The notes beneath the pieces were generated by a model. It was not told where the DNA came from. It did not search any database and saw only the letters and a list, made by a program, of their open reading frames with translations. Below are positions 15,881-23,590 of a stretch of DNA of 64,000 nucleotides, one piece after another (position 1 is the first letter of the stretch; each line of letters begins with the position of its first letter). The translations under genes were made by a program, and so were the position numbers. The stretch is from DATHTS01 sp041940425 (GTDB lineage Bacteria; Acidobacteriota; Blastocatellia; Pyrinomonadales; Pyrinomonadaceae), in NCBI GenBank assembly GCA_041940425.1, contig JBGTSF010000021.1, forward strand, positions 1 through 64,000, given 5' to 3'.

Positions 15881-16786
15881 CTATTTATCGAAATTTTCCG
15901 ACTCGCCCGGCATAATGAAATTCATATCCTTTGACTTTTCCGGTTCGACCGAAAAGGTTTGGCGATTTTTATCGCGGATGACGGTAATCGTAACCGAGCC
16001 TTCTTTTTTCTCGTTAATTGTTTTAATTAAATCGGCGTTGTTCTCGACTTTTTTGCCGTCAACTTCGACGATCACGTCGCCCGCTTTCAGTCCGGCTTTT
16101 GCCGCCGGGGAATCGGCGCGGACTTCGTTAATCAGAAGACCTTTGCCGTCGGTAACGCCGAAATAATCGGCGAGTTGTTTGGTCATGCTCGTTAGAGTTA
16201 CACCGATGCGGCGGTTCGCGCCGGTTGACCAGACGAACACATTTCCTTCGCCGCTGCCGATGCGCGGCGCGGGCGAAATTTGACCGCGCGGCATGGTCAT
16301 CACGTTCGGAACGGACGGAAAGTTTTCGAGTTTCGGAAATTCGCCGCTGAAAGCTCCGGTCATATTAAAACCGAATTCGCGTTTGCCCATCGTTACCTCG
16401 ATGTTGCGCTCGCCGCCGCCGCGCAAGACCGTGATGCTGACCTTGTGATCGGGCGCGACTTCGCGGATCAGGCGGGTTAATTTGTTGACGCTCGTCACCG
16501 TCTCGCCGTCAAAGCGGATGATGACGTCATTCGCCTGCAAGCCCGCTTTTTCAGCCGGAGAATCTTTTAAAACTTTATCAACCGCCACGCCGCGAACTTC
16601 CGCGAGACCGAATTTCGAAAAATTCTCTTTCGTCACGTCAACCGTCTGCACGCCGAGATAGCTTCCGCCGAATCCGGGCGTAACCAGCGCGCGATAGACC
16701 TTATCGGGCGAAGGAGTTTCCTGCGCCGCAATTCCGATAGCCGTAAATGCAAAAAATAATGACAAAGCAAATAATTTGCGTAACAT
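15881..16786 (-). CDS. Exported protein with two PDZ domains
   Basis: 301 residues from ATG 16786, which has GGAGG 8 bases upstream; the reading frame runs open to 16948 but that part is not leader-like. Signal peptide 1-21 (ending AIGIAAQ). PDZ 1 at about 38-120 (SYLGVQTVDV ... GLQANDVIIRFDGETV) and PDZ 2 at about 185-280 (RIGVTLTSM ... GLKAGDVIVEVDGKKV). There is no HtrA-type protease domain in front, so it is a PDZ-only periplasmic scaffold or adaptor. Terminator shared with the gene at 14849. Confidence 0.85.
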   Translation of the reverse strand: MLRKLFALSLFFAFTAIGIAAQETPSPDKVYRALVTPGFGGSYLGVQTVDVTKENFSKFGLAEVRGVAVDKVLKDSPAEKAGLQANDVIIRFDGETVTSVNKLTRLIREVAPDHKVSITVLRGGGERNIEVTMGKREFGFNMTGAFSGEFPKLENFPSVPNVMTMPRGQISPAPRIGSGEGNVFVWSTGANRRIGVTLTSMTKQLADYFGVTDGKGLLINEVRADSPAAKAGLKAGDVIVEVDGKKVENNADLIKTINEKKEGSVTITVIRDKNRQTFSVEPEKSKDMNFIMPGESENFDK

Positions 16787-16913
16787 ATAAAACCTCCAAA
16801 TTTTTATTTGAAATTCTCTTTCCCTGTTTTTACGGAAGATATGTTTAAACAGTTGCACGACGACGCGATTTAGTTGCCTTTTCGGGATGTGAGCTAAAAG
16901 AATCCTGTATGAA

Positions 16914-17096
16914 TTGCCGTCTGCTTTAGCTGACGGAAAACGTTTCATTTAGAAAAACAGGCTTTAGCCGAATTAAAATAAAATTTTATTCATTAGTGCT
17001 TTAGCTAAAGCTATTTGGATGATTGGTTTTTTTTGATTTTGGCTAAAGCCGCTAAAAGACATTACAAACAAGTCCGTCAGCTAAAGCAGACGGCAA
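16914..17096. repeat. Palindromic REP/MITE-like element A, copy 1
   Basis: Terminal arms of 24 bases, 16914-16937 and 17073-17096, are perfect inverted copies (start TTGCCGTCTGC, end CTGACGGA). Inside are a second inverted pair around GGCTTTAGCC/GGCTAAAGCC and a central GCTTTAGCTAAAGC. This element fills most of the 406-base gap between the PDZ and kinase genes; nothing else was seen in that gap. Confidence 0.85.
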
Positions 17097-17192
17097 CTCA
17101 TAAAATACAACTCAGTATTACGTTTAGTTCATTACCGCTTTTCAATTTATGAGATTTTGAGATAATTATTCCCTTAAAACCTCATTTTCCGC

Positions 17193-18740
17193 TCAATCCG
17201 TCTTTTGAAGTTTCCCGCTCTGCTCTTTTTTCTCGGTCGAAGCGGGCGGATTTTCATTTGACGGTTCGGTCGGTTTTGGTTGCGGCGGTTTTGCCGCCGG
17301 AGTTTGTTTTACTTCGGGTGTCGGCGTAGCTTGCGGCGGTGCCGGAGTCGGCGACGCTTGCGCGTTTGCCGGAGGTTTCGGAGGTGTTTTTGTATTCGTT
17401 GCCGAGTTCGTATTTCCCGCCGGAACGGGAATCAGAATAATTCCGCCGTTTCCGTCAAACTGCGGCATAAACTGGCTTCCGCCCTGACCCGGAATCGTAT
17501 ATGTTTCGCCGCCCGGCGGAACCGGATACGGGATCGAGCCGTCTGACGGCGGCGGCGAAAACGTGCCTTCGCCCCACGGGTTTACGCCATCCGGGTAAGT
17601 TAGCTGTCCCGGATCGGTCGCGTTTCCGATCATATTCGCGTCGAACGGGATCATGTTCGCCGCGCCCTGTTCGGGCAGTCCGCTCGCCGGATTGATCGGC
17701 TGGACGGGCTGACCGTTCGCGTCGTATTGCAGACTGGTCGTCGGATCGGTCTGTTTCGTGTAGGTCGCGTAGATCAGACCGACCGACAAAATGGAAATTC
17801 CGGCGAGAACGATGAACGCGGTTTTCCAGAGATTATTATTTTCAGCCGTTTGCGCCTGCGGCGAAACGATGACGGTTTCGAGTTCGTTGGAAAAATCGGT
17901 CGCGCGGTTTAAGTCTTCGATAAATTCGGCGGCGGACTGCTGACGCGCATCGGCGTTTTTCGACAGAGCGCGGAGAATGACCGGCTCGATGCCTTCGGGC
18001 AGATCGATGCGAAAGGCGGAAAGCGGCGCGGGCAGTTCCTCGTTTTTCTTGAGCATCAGCTCGGTCGGATTTTCCGCCGTAAACGGCGCGTCGCCCGCGA
18101 GCATTTTGTAGAAGATCACGCCGAGCGCGTAGATGTCCGAACGCCGGTCGGCTTCCGCCATACCGGAATCCTGTTCGGGCGCGCGGTATTCGAGATTCTT
18201 TATTTCGGCTTCGTCGTCGTCTTCGAGCGAATGATTTTCGCCCGCGTCGAACGAGGCGAAATCCAAAACTTTGACTACTTCTCTGCCGTCCTGATTTCCG
18301 GTCAGAAGTATATTTTCGGGATTCAGGTTTTTGTGAATAATGCCGTGCGAATGAGCGGTTGAAAGTGCGGCGGCGGTTTGGCGGGCAATGCGGACGGCGC
18401 GTTCGACGGCGAAATTTCTTTCCGTATCGAGCGCGTTTTCGAGCGTGTCGCCGTCCGCGCCTTCCATAATGATATAGACCGCGCCCGATTTATCCGTGCC
18501 GAAATCGTTGACGTTCAAAATATTCGGATGCGTCAGATTAGAAACGATTTTCGCTTCCTGCGAGAATTTGCGGACGATCTCGTCGTCAACCGTCAAAGCC
18601 GGAGAAAGAACTTTAACGGTAACGGGCTTGTCCATCAAAAGATGGCGACCGCGATAGATCTTTCCGAATTCGCCCTCGCGCAAAACTTCTTCGATCCGGT
18701 ATTTGTCCGCTAATGTCTGTCCGATAAACTGGTCGCTCAT
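17193..18740 (-). CDS. PknB-like Ser/Thr kinase fold, predicted pseudokinase
   Basis: 515 residues: kinase domain about 14-275, one membrane helix about 305-325, then a Pro/Thr/Gly-rich outer region to the end. ATP lysine Lys43 (VTVKVL) and alpha-C Glu62 are present, and APEQ is intact. But the HRD loop reads HKN (136-138, catalytic Asp replaced by Asn138), the following lysine is Asn140 (NLNPEN), DFG reads DFA (160-162), and the first glycine of the P-loop is Arg (REGEFG). Metal-binding Asn143 and Asp160 remain. So nucleotide binding is possible but phosphotransfer unlikely. Codons for the loop were checked by hand. It lies downstream of atpE after a terminator. Confidence 0.88.
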   Translation of the reverse strand: MSDQFIGQTLADKYRIEEVLREGEFGKIYRGRHLLMDKPVTVKVLSPALTVDDEIVRKFSQEAKIVSNLTHPNILNVNDFGTDKSGAVYIIMEGADGDTLENALDTERNFAVERAVRIARQTAAALSTAHSHGIIHKNLNPENILLTGNQDGREVVKVLDFASFDAGENHSLEDDDEAEIKNLEYRAPEQDSGMAEADRRSDIYALGVIFYKMLAGDAPFTAENPTELMLKKNEELPAPLSAFRIDLPEGIEPVILRALSKNADARQQSAAEFIEDLNRATDFSNELETVIVSPQAQTAENNNLWKTAFIVLAGISILSVGLIYATYTKQTDPTTSLQYDANGQPVQPINPASGLPEQGAANMIPFDANMIGNATDPGQLTYPDGVNPWGEGTFSPPPSDGSIPYPVPPGGETYTIPGQGGSQFMPQFDGNGGIILIPVPAGNTNSATNTKTPPKPPANAQASPTPAPPQATPTPEVKQTPAAKPPQPKPTEPSNENPPASTEKKEQSGKLQKTD

Positions 18741-18848
18741 TATCTTTGTTAGTTGTTCGGCGTTCGTCGTTCGTTGCCGGTGTATTAAATATCTAATTAC
18801 GAACGTTTTTCAACCGTAGTTTTATCACAAACGGGTGAAAATTAAAAT

Positions 18849-18878
18849 GCGGACTTGAGCGTTAAACCCGAAGTCCGC
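18849..18878 (-). terminator. Terminator after atpE
   Basis: GCGGACTT (18849-18856) pairs with AAGTCCGC (18871-18878); on the minus strand it is followed by ATTTTAATTTTC, a weak T tract. It separates atpE from the pseudokinase gene. Confidence 0.7.
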
Positions 18879-18905
18879 AAAGTTAGATTTGTTAAAAGCC
18901 TTTGA

Positions 18906-19241
18906 CTATTGAAGCGGGCTGATTACAACGAATACGATCAGAAGCGCGAAGAGAACGAGCGATTCGATCAGCGCGAGCGCGATGATCATCAGCGTCTGAA
19001 CCGTTCCAGCCGCGCCCGGATTGCGAGCCGCGCCTTCCGCCGCACGCGAACCGACGAGACCTTGACCGATACCGGCGAGACCTGCCGCCAAACCGAAACC
19101 GATACCCGCGCCGATGGCTTTCGCCGCGCTGACGGTCGAAGCGTTGTCGCCGCCGACCGCGCCGCCCGGTTGCGCCATAGCCGTAACCGCCATTAAAGCC
19201 AAAGCCAAAGTGACGAATAATACATATTTAAATTTATTCAT
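18906..19241 (-). CDS. atpE: F-type ATP synthase subunit c, with N-terminal signal-like extension
   Basis: Proteolipid of the Fo rotor ring. 111 residues, about 30 longer than usual because residues 1-24 look like a cleavable signal peptide (ALALMAVTAMAQ). Helix 1 is glycine-rich (GAGIGFGLAAGLAGIGQG), the polar loop is RNP (73-75), and helix 2 carries the ion-binding acid Glu93 in ALIESLVLF. Gln60 and Ser94 occur in Na-binding rings too, but the Thr and Tyr that complete the Na site are Leu and Phe here, so the coupling ion is undecided. Last gene of the atpZ-I-B-E set. Confidence 0.95.
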   Translation of the reverse strand: MNKFKYVLFVTLALALMAVTAMAQPGGAVGGDNASTVSAAKAIGAGIGFGLAAGLAGIGQGLVGSRAAEGAARNPGAAGTVQTLMIIALALIESLVLFALLIVFVVISPLQ

Positions 19242-19508
19242 TTTTTTATCTCCTAAATTTTTATTTAATTTGCGAAGACTTTTAGCATCTTGAAAAAATT
19301 CTGTAAAAATCCGCTTCGGGTATAAGTTCGCCTCGCTTCCGGTATGCGCTCGATTTATACTCGCGTAGAGTCGAGGCTCCTGTCGCGTGCGGGCATATCT
19401 GATATAAAACGCGAATTTTCAAAAAATTTCTCTAAGCCGCAAAAGACTTCAAAAAAACTTTTTATTATTTCAATAATTCAATTATGAACTAAAATTATTG
19501 CTCTTTAA
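19242..19508. other. Leader region of atpE, no gene seen
   Basis: This AT-rich stretch lies between atpB and atpE. It holds one imperfect hairpin: GCCTCG (19330-19335) facing CGAGGC (19372-19377) with smaller palindromes inside (CTCGATTTATACTCG). No reading frame is convincing. A structured leader that raises atpE expression relative to atpB is possible, as c is needed in excess; I cannot test it. Confidence 0.4.
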
Positions 19509-19696
19509 ATTGCCACTAGCTTCAGCTAGTGGTTAGCTTGCCAAAAGACAAGCAGGCTTTAGCCAAAATCAAAATAAAATATCAATCATCCAAACAGCTT
19601 TAGCTAAAGCATTAAGGAAAGAATTATTCTTTCAGAATTTTGGCTAAAGCCTATGACTTTGCTCAATTCTATCCACTAGCTAAAGCTAGTGGCAAT
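19509..19696. repeat. Palindromic REP/MITE-like element A, copy 2
   Basis: Terminal arms 19509-19532 and 19673-19696 (24 bases, one mismatch; ATTGCCACTAGC at the left end). Inner arms AGGCTTTAGCCAAAAT (19555-19570) and ATTTTGGCTAAAGCCT (19637-19652) are perfect, and the centre again has GCTTTAGCTAAAGC. Same design as 16914 with a different outer arm sequence. It lies in the atpB-atpE gap. Confidence 0.85.
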
Positions 19697-19748
19697 TGAA
19701 ATCAATCAGTTCTGATAGAACTTCAATTCATTGAAAACCCAAACTTTC

Positions 19749-20663
19749 TTACGCCGGAACAGAAACGACCACGTCGTCGTGTTCTTCGGGCGATTGTTCG
19801 CCGTGCGATTCGTGATGCTCGTCGTGCGGGTGCGAAACTTCGCTGATGTAGATCATCGAAAGAAGCGTGAACACCAGAGTCTGCACGAACGCGACGAACG
19901 CCGCCAGCGGCAGAAGCGCGACCGGCAAAAGAATCTGCGTGTACGGCGCGTATAAATTGGAAATATTGACGGCAATCGCTTCGTCGGCAAACATATTGGC
20001 AAACAGACGAATCGCCAGCGTCAGCGGACGAATCATATTACTGATAAGTTCAATCGAGAAAATCAAAGGCGTAATAATGAGCGTCATTATCAAAGGCAGA
20101 CGCGGTCCGGCAAAGTGCGCCAGATGATTGACCAGCCCGTTTTCCGAAATACCGACGTAGTTGTAATAAATAAACGACGTGATGCCGAGCGCGAACGTTA
20201 CGCTGATATGCGCCGTCGGCGACATAAAGAGCGGGAAAAGTCCCATCAGATTCGAGATCAAAACCAAAACGGCAAAGGTCGCCACGACCGGAAAGTATTT
20301 ATAGCCGTGTTCGCCGATGACGCTGACGACCAGGTCTTTGATCGCCAAAAATCCGGCTTCGAGCGTCAATTGCCCGTGCGTCGGATCGTCTTCTGATAAT
20401 TTCCCTTTAAATATCCAGATCAGAAAAACCGTTATGATACAGGCGATAAAAAACATTATCGTGTACCAGGGAATGGCGTTTTCCGGCGTGTAAGCGCCGA
20501 AAACCGTCTCCGGCGTGATGCCCAAACCGAGAGCGTCGAAAATTCTCTGCCACAGCGGATAGGTGTATGCCATCTGAAATTCGTGGACGGGTTTTCCCAA
20601 GTAATGATTGACAAACTGGACGATCAGCGGCGTATGATGACCGCCTTCTGCAAATAAAAACAT
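19749..20663 (-). CDS. atpB: F-type ATP synthase subunit a
   Basis: 304-residue membrane stator channel. Several hydrophobic helices; the essential arginine is in LAIRLFANMFADE, and the last helix (FVQTLVFTLLSMIYIS) is typical. N-terminus faces the periplasm with His residues. Oddly the C-terminus ends in an acidic His-rich tail of about 25 residues (HPHDEHHESHGEQSPEEHDD), not usual for subunit a. Starts 5 bases after the atpI-like gene stop; atpE follows after a 500-base gap holding element A. Confidence 0.95.
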   Translation of the reverse strand: MFLFAEGGHHTPLIVQFVNHYLGKPVHEFQMAYTYPLWQRIFDALGLGITPETVFGAYTPENAIPWYTIMFFIACIITVFLIWIFKGKLSEDDPTHGQLTLEAGFLAIKDLVVSVIGEHGYKYFPVVATFAVLVLISNLMGLFPLFMSPTAHISVTFALGITSFIYYNYVGISENGLVNHLAHFAGPRLPLIMTLIITPLIFSIELISNMIRPLTLAIRLFANMFADEAIAVNISNLYAPYTQILLPVALLPLAAFVAFVQTLVFTLLSMIYISEVSHPHDEHHESHGEQSPEEHDDVVVSVPA

Positions 20664-20668
20664 TTCTA

Positions 20669-21097
20669 TTAAATATCCTTTTTATTAAAAAAAGCTGTAA
20701 ATATTCGAATCAAACCTTCTATTAAAATCGCAAACGCAAAACTCAAAAGTCCTAAAATTACGGCGGTAAACGAAACGAGTTTTGTAAAATAGATAACCGC
20801 CAGAACCGCGCCGATAAAGAAATATCTCAAAAAATAACGCGTCGCGGAAAATCGCGGATTCTCTTCCGTTACGACGCGGTCGAAAACCGCTTTGAGCGAC
20901 GCTTTCAGCCAGAAATAATTGACGAAAGACAAAACGCCGCCGATCAGAAAACCGAACCCGAATTTCAAAGAAACATAAAACGCGCTCAAAAAACTTCCGG
21001 TCAAAACGATCGCCGCCATTATCGAAAGTATCCGCCGATGCGACAAAGGCGCGAGATTTTCTTGTTCGTTACCCGTTCTGTCGGAAATTTCGCTCAT
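20669..21097 (-). CDS. AtpI-like protein (ATP synthase subunit I family)
   Basis: 142 residues from ATG 21097. Four hydrophobic helices in two hairpins, with the family-like stretch KFGFGFLIGGVLSFVNYFWL. Subunit I proteins help assemble the c ring. An upstream ATG at 21160 would add 21 residues, of which the first fourteen (MPFSPLLLPFTALL) derive from the word repeat at 21130, so I prefer the inner start although no clear Shine-Dalgarno is visible at either. Directly precedes atpB. Confidence 0.8.
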   Translation of the reverse strand: MSEISDRTGNEQENLAPLSHRRILSIMAAIVLTGSFLSAFYVSLKFGFGFLIGGVLSFVNYFWLKASLKAVFDRVVTEENPRFSATRYFLRYFFIGAVLAVIYFTKLVSFTAVILGLLSFAFAILIEGLIRIFTAFFNKKDI

Positions 21098-21129
21098 TTG
21101 CGAAACTAAGATTTTACAAAGTAAAGCGG

Positions 21130-21178
21130 TAAAAGGCAAAAGGAGAGGGGAAAAAGGCAATGGGTAAAAGGCAAAAGT
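21130..21178. repeat. Word repeat, word GGTAAAAGGCAAAA
   Basis: Tandem imperfect copies of GGTAAAAGGCAAAAG with GGAGAGGGG and GGCAATGGG variants; no inverted partner seen. It overlaps the possible upstream start of the AtpI-like gene. Confidence 0.75.
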
Positions 21179-21291
21179 AAAATAAAAAAGTGCGCTGATG
21201 CCGCTCTTTATGTCCGAATACTTACCGGATTGCCGTCATTTTTGCTCAACTTAAATTTGTGCGTAGTTTATCGCGTAGCGATGTAATGAGT

Positions 21292-21441
21292 TTAGCCGTG
21301 TCTTTTAAGGCACGGTTTATTAGTGAATTATCATATCACGTCGCGTCAGCGACGACTGAAATAACGAAAATTGATTCAATCGTCGCTGACGCGACGAAAA
21401 TTTGATTTACACTTGTTCCGTGCCTTAAAAGACACGGCTAA
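21292..21441. repeat. Palindromic REP/MITE-like element B, copy 1
   Basis: Arms 21292-21315 and 21418-21441 are perfect 24-base inverted copies; framework TTAGCCGTGT, 8-base core CTTTTAAG, then GCACGG. Inner arms CGTCGCGTCAGCGACGA (21339-21355) and its exact complement (21380-21396). Small palindromes flank it (TCGCGTAGCGA at 21271 and CCGCTAACGCGG at 21452). It occupies the 400-base atpZ-atpI gap; no gene there. Confidence 0.88.
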
Positions 21442-21497
21442 ATTCAAACAACCGCTAACGCGGTTAAAACGAAAACCTCGATTCTGTCTGAATTATT

Positions 21498-22034
21498 CTA
21501 TTTAAATCCGAGCGAATTGTCGTCGTCTTTTTTGAAGATCTGCGAGGTAATGCGGAAAAACTGTATGAATCCGATGAGCGCGCCGAGAACGATGCCGCCG
21601 ACGATTCCCCACGGGCTTGAGCCGAAAACGAGATCGAAAAACCAGCCGATGATCATCATAAAAATGACCGAACCGACCAGAACTGTCGCCGCCGACCACG
21701 CGAGTCCTGTCCGGCGCATATTTTCAGCCGTCGTTTCCTCGTAAGGTTCCGGCGGCAGAACGGGCGCGTCTGCCGGAAGTATTGCATCGGGCGGCGCGAC
21801 CGTGTAGGTTTCCTGATTTTCGGGAAGCGGGACCGGCTCGATTATTTCTTCGCTTTCACGAAAAACCGTTATTTCTTCCGCCGGTTCGTCCGGCATTTCG
21901 GGAGTTTCGAAAACTTGCGGTTGAGATTCGGGCAATGCAAGAACATCGGCAGGCGGTTTTTCGTCCGTCTGAAAATTGTCGGTTTCGGAGTTTTTTTCCG
22001 CGTCGTTTTCTTCCTGTAAAAATTTGCCGATCAT
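21498..22034 (-). CDS. AtpZ/AtpI-like membrane protein with long acidic N-terminus
   Basis: 178 residues. Residues 1-110 are a disordered, Glu/Pro-rich region; two helices follow (about 113-135 and 140-160) with the family motif WSAATVLVGSVIFMMIIGW and GIVGGIVLGALIGFIQFFR. AtpZ proteins assist Fo or form an ion channel with AtpI. Plain AtpZ is 80-120 residues, so the acidic extension is unusual. It is the first gene of the minus-strand atp set; the F1 genes and subunit b are absent nearby. Confidence 0.82.
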   Translation of the reverse strand: MIGKFLQEENDAEKNSETDNFQTDEKPPADVLALPESQPQVFETPEMPDEPAEEITVFRESEEIIEPVPLPENQETYTVAPPDAILPADAPVLPPEPYEETTAENMRRTGLAWSAATVLVGSVIFMMIIGWFFDLVFGSSPWGIVGGIVLGALIGFIQFFRITSQIFKKDDDNSLGFK

Positions 22035-22064
22035 CTTGTTTAAGCAAATAATAAACGGAAGATG

Positions 22065-22122
22065 CGCGCGTAAGCAAGGGCGGAATGCTCAAGTTGATGA
22101 TTCCGCCCTCGCCCGACGCGCG
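22065..22122. terminator. Long hairpin between the LCAT-like gene and the atp operon
   Basis: Inner stem AGGGCGGAAT (22077-22086) with ATTCCGCCCT (22100-22109), outer stem CGCGCGT (22065-22071) with ACGCGCG (22116-22122). No T tract, but it is placed right after the stop at 22140 on the minus strand. Confidence 0.6.
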
Positions 22123-22139
22123 GGCTTCTGCTATTTTAA

Positions 22140-23558
22140 TCATTTTTTATTTTCGGCGGTCGTCTTATCGGTAACTTCGCCGAACAGAAATGCGAAAAGT
22201 TTGTCCTGCGCGTCCGCGCTGGTTACGAGTTTCGTATGACCTTCGCAGAGATAAATCTCGGAAGTTACGGGCAAAAACGCTTTTTTGCCGTTTTTAACGA
22301 ATGTTTCTCCGGCAAGCGAACGCTTTGAAACCACGCCGTCGCCCATCGTGTAGATGATTTTCTTTATTTCATCCGAAGAAACTTTCGTTCCGTCTTCACG
22401 GTCGAACGAACCGCCGTCAAACTGCGTTTTCCATTTATTTTTTTTCTTATCGTAGATCACGATCGCTGAATCGGGCGTGTCCTTGCAATCGCCGCCGATC
22501 AGATAGAACGAAACCGGAATTTTCTCGCTCGTATTCGAATCGAGTGCGTCCTGAAATCTCCGCGCCCGCGTGAGAACGTTTGTAAAATACGCTTTCGCGC
22601 TGCGGACTTCCGCCGCGCTGAAATTTTTCGCAAAATCCTTGTCATTGATCACGTTCCACTCATACTTATCCCAAGTTTTCGGGTCGAACAGGTCAATCTG
22701 CAGAGGCTGTAGATTTTCGTCGTAAATATTAAACGTCCCGTTGTGCGGCAAAAGCTGGTAGATCGAAGGAATCGTAAACATATCGAAACGGGAAATGTTT
22801 TGAATGAACGGCAGATTCAGACCGCCGCCGATGTAGGAAAAACCGTCGAGAGCCGCTTTGAGAGCCGTAACCGAACCTTCGTTCGGCGTTCCGAGCAGGA
22901 AGACGCGGTTAAAATTCCGTGCTCCCGCCCACGTCGGACGCGCCTTTCCCGCCGGCAGATCGCGGTCGCCGTACATCGCCGCGTAGCGCGTGATCAGCCC
23001 GCCCATCGAATGCGCGACGACGTTAAATTTGAGATTCGGTTTTCGGAGTTTCGTCTTTAAAGCGTTGATCTTCCGCGTCAGAAGCCGAGCGTTTTCGACA
23101 TTATCGCGCCGCCAATCGTATGCGAAAACATAGAAAGTATCCTGATGACCGTCTTTCGGCGGCGCGTTCCATTTGCCTTCCTTGTAGCCGCCGCGTTTTT
23201 CGAGCGAATCAATCAGTTTGTCGTAAATCTCTGTGTCGGGCAGAAATTTTAAAAACCGGACGTTGCGGATAATATCGCCCGCCACGAGGCTGTCGCGGTT
23301 GCGCGATAAAACGGGCGAGATCGGCAGACGAAGATCGTCGTCTTTTGCGCGGCTTTTCTGAAACCAGACGATATCGCCCGTGTTTTTATTGACCAATTCC
23401 GAACCCGTGAGTCCCGGAACGATGATGATCGGAGCTTTGCCCGTTTTAACGGTCGCCGTCTGCGCGACGTCCTGCGCGTTTAGATTTATAAATGAAATGA
23501 ATAGAAATGCGAGCGCGAAGAAAATCTTAGAAAAATATTTCTGCCTGAAAATAGTCAT
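22140..23558 (-). CDS. Exported LCAT-like alpha/beta hydrolase (acyltransferase or lipase)
   Basis: 472 residues, signal peptide 1-28 (ending LNAQ). The oxyanion strand is IIIVPGLTGSELVN; the LCAT/PDAT marker YDWRRDN, the nucleophile elbow AHSMGG (Ser), the acid in MGDGVVSKRS and the His in CEGHTKL form the catalytic set. LCAT relatives move acyl chains between lipids or act as phospholipases. Located in the periplasm or outer envelope by its signal. GGGGGG stands before the ATG. Substrate unknown. Confidence 0.85.
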   Translation of the reverse strand: MTIFRQKYFSKIFFALAFLFISFINLNAQDVAQTATVKTGKAPIIIVPGLTGSELVNKNTGDIVWFQKSRAKDDDLRLPISPVLSRNRDSLVAGDIIRNVRFLKFLPDTEIYDKLIDSLEKRGGYKEGKWNAPPKDGHQDTFYVFAYDWRRDNVENARLLTRKINALKTKLRKPNLKFNVVAHSMGGLITRYAAMYGDRDLPAGKARPTWAGARNFNRVFLLGTPNEGSVTALKAALDGFSYIGGGLNLPFIQNISRFDMFTIPSIYQLLPHNGTFNIYDENLQPLQIDLFDPKTWDKYEWNVINDKDFAKNFSAAEVRSAKAYFTNVLTRARRFQDALDSNTSEKIPVSFYLIGGDCKDTPDSAIVIYDKKKNKWKTQFDGGSFDREDGTKVSSDEIKKIIYTMGDGVVSKRSLAGETFVKNGKKAFLPVTSEIYLCEGHTKLVTSADAQDKLFAFLFGEVTDKTTAENKK

Positions 23559-23590
23559 AATCCCCCCTTTATCTTGGCTAAATTTAACAC

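Noticed and set aside
16787..16948. Longer N-terminus of the PDZ protein
   Set aside because: The signal peptide and GGAGG ribosome site both mark ATG 16786; the extension covers part of element A.
21292..21441. Element B considered as a tRNA, riboswitch or small RNA gene
   Set aside because: No cloverleaf or known riboswitch consensus; two copies in unrelated contexts point to a repeat element.
16787..21497. Insertion sequences in the repeat-rich gaps
   Set aside because: No transposase frame and no target duplication could be identified; only palindromic elements are present.
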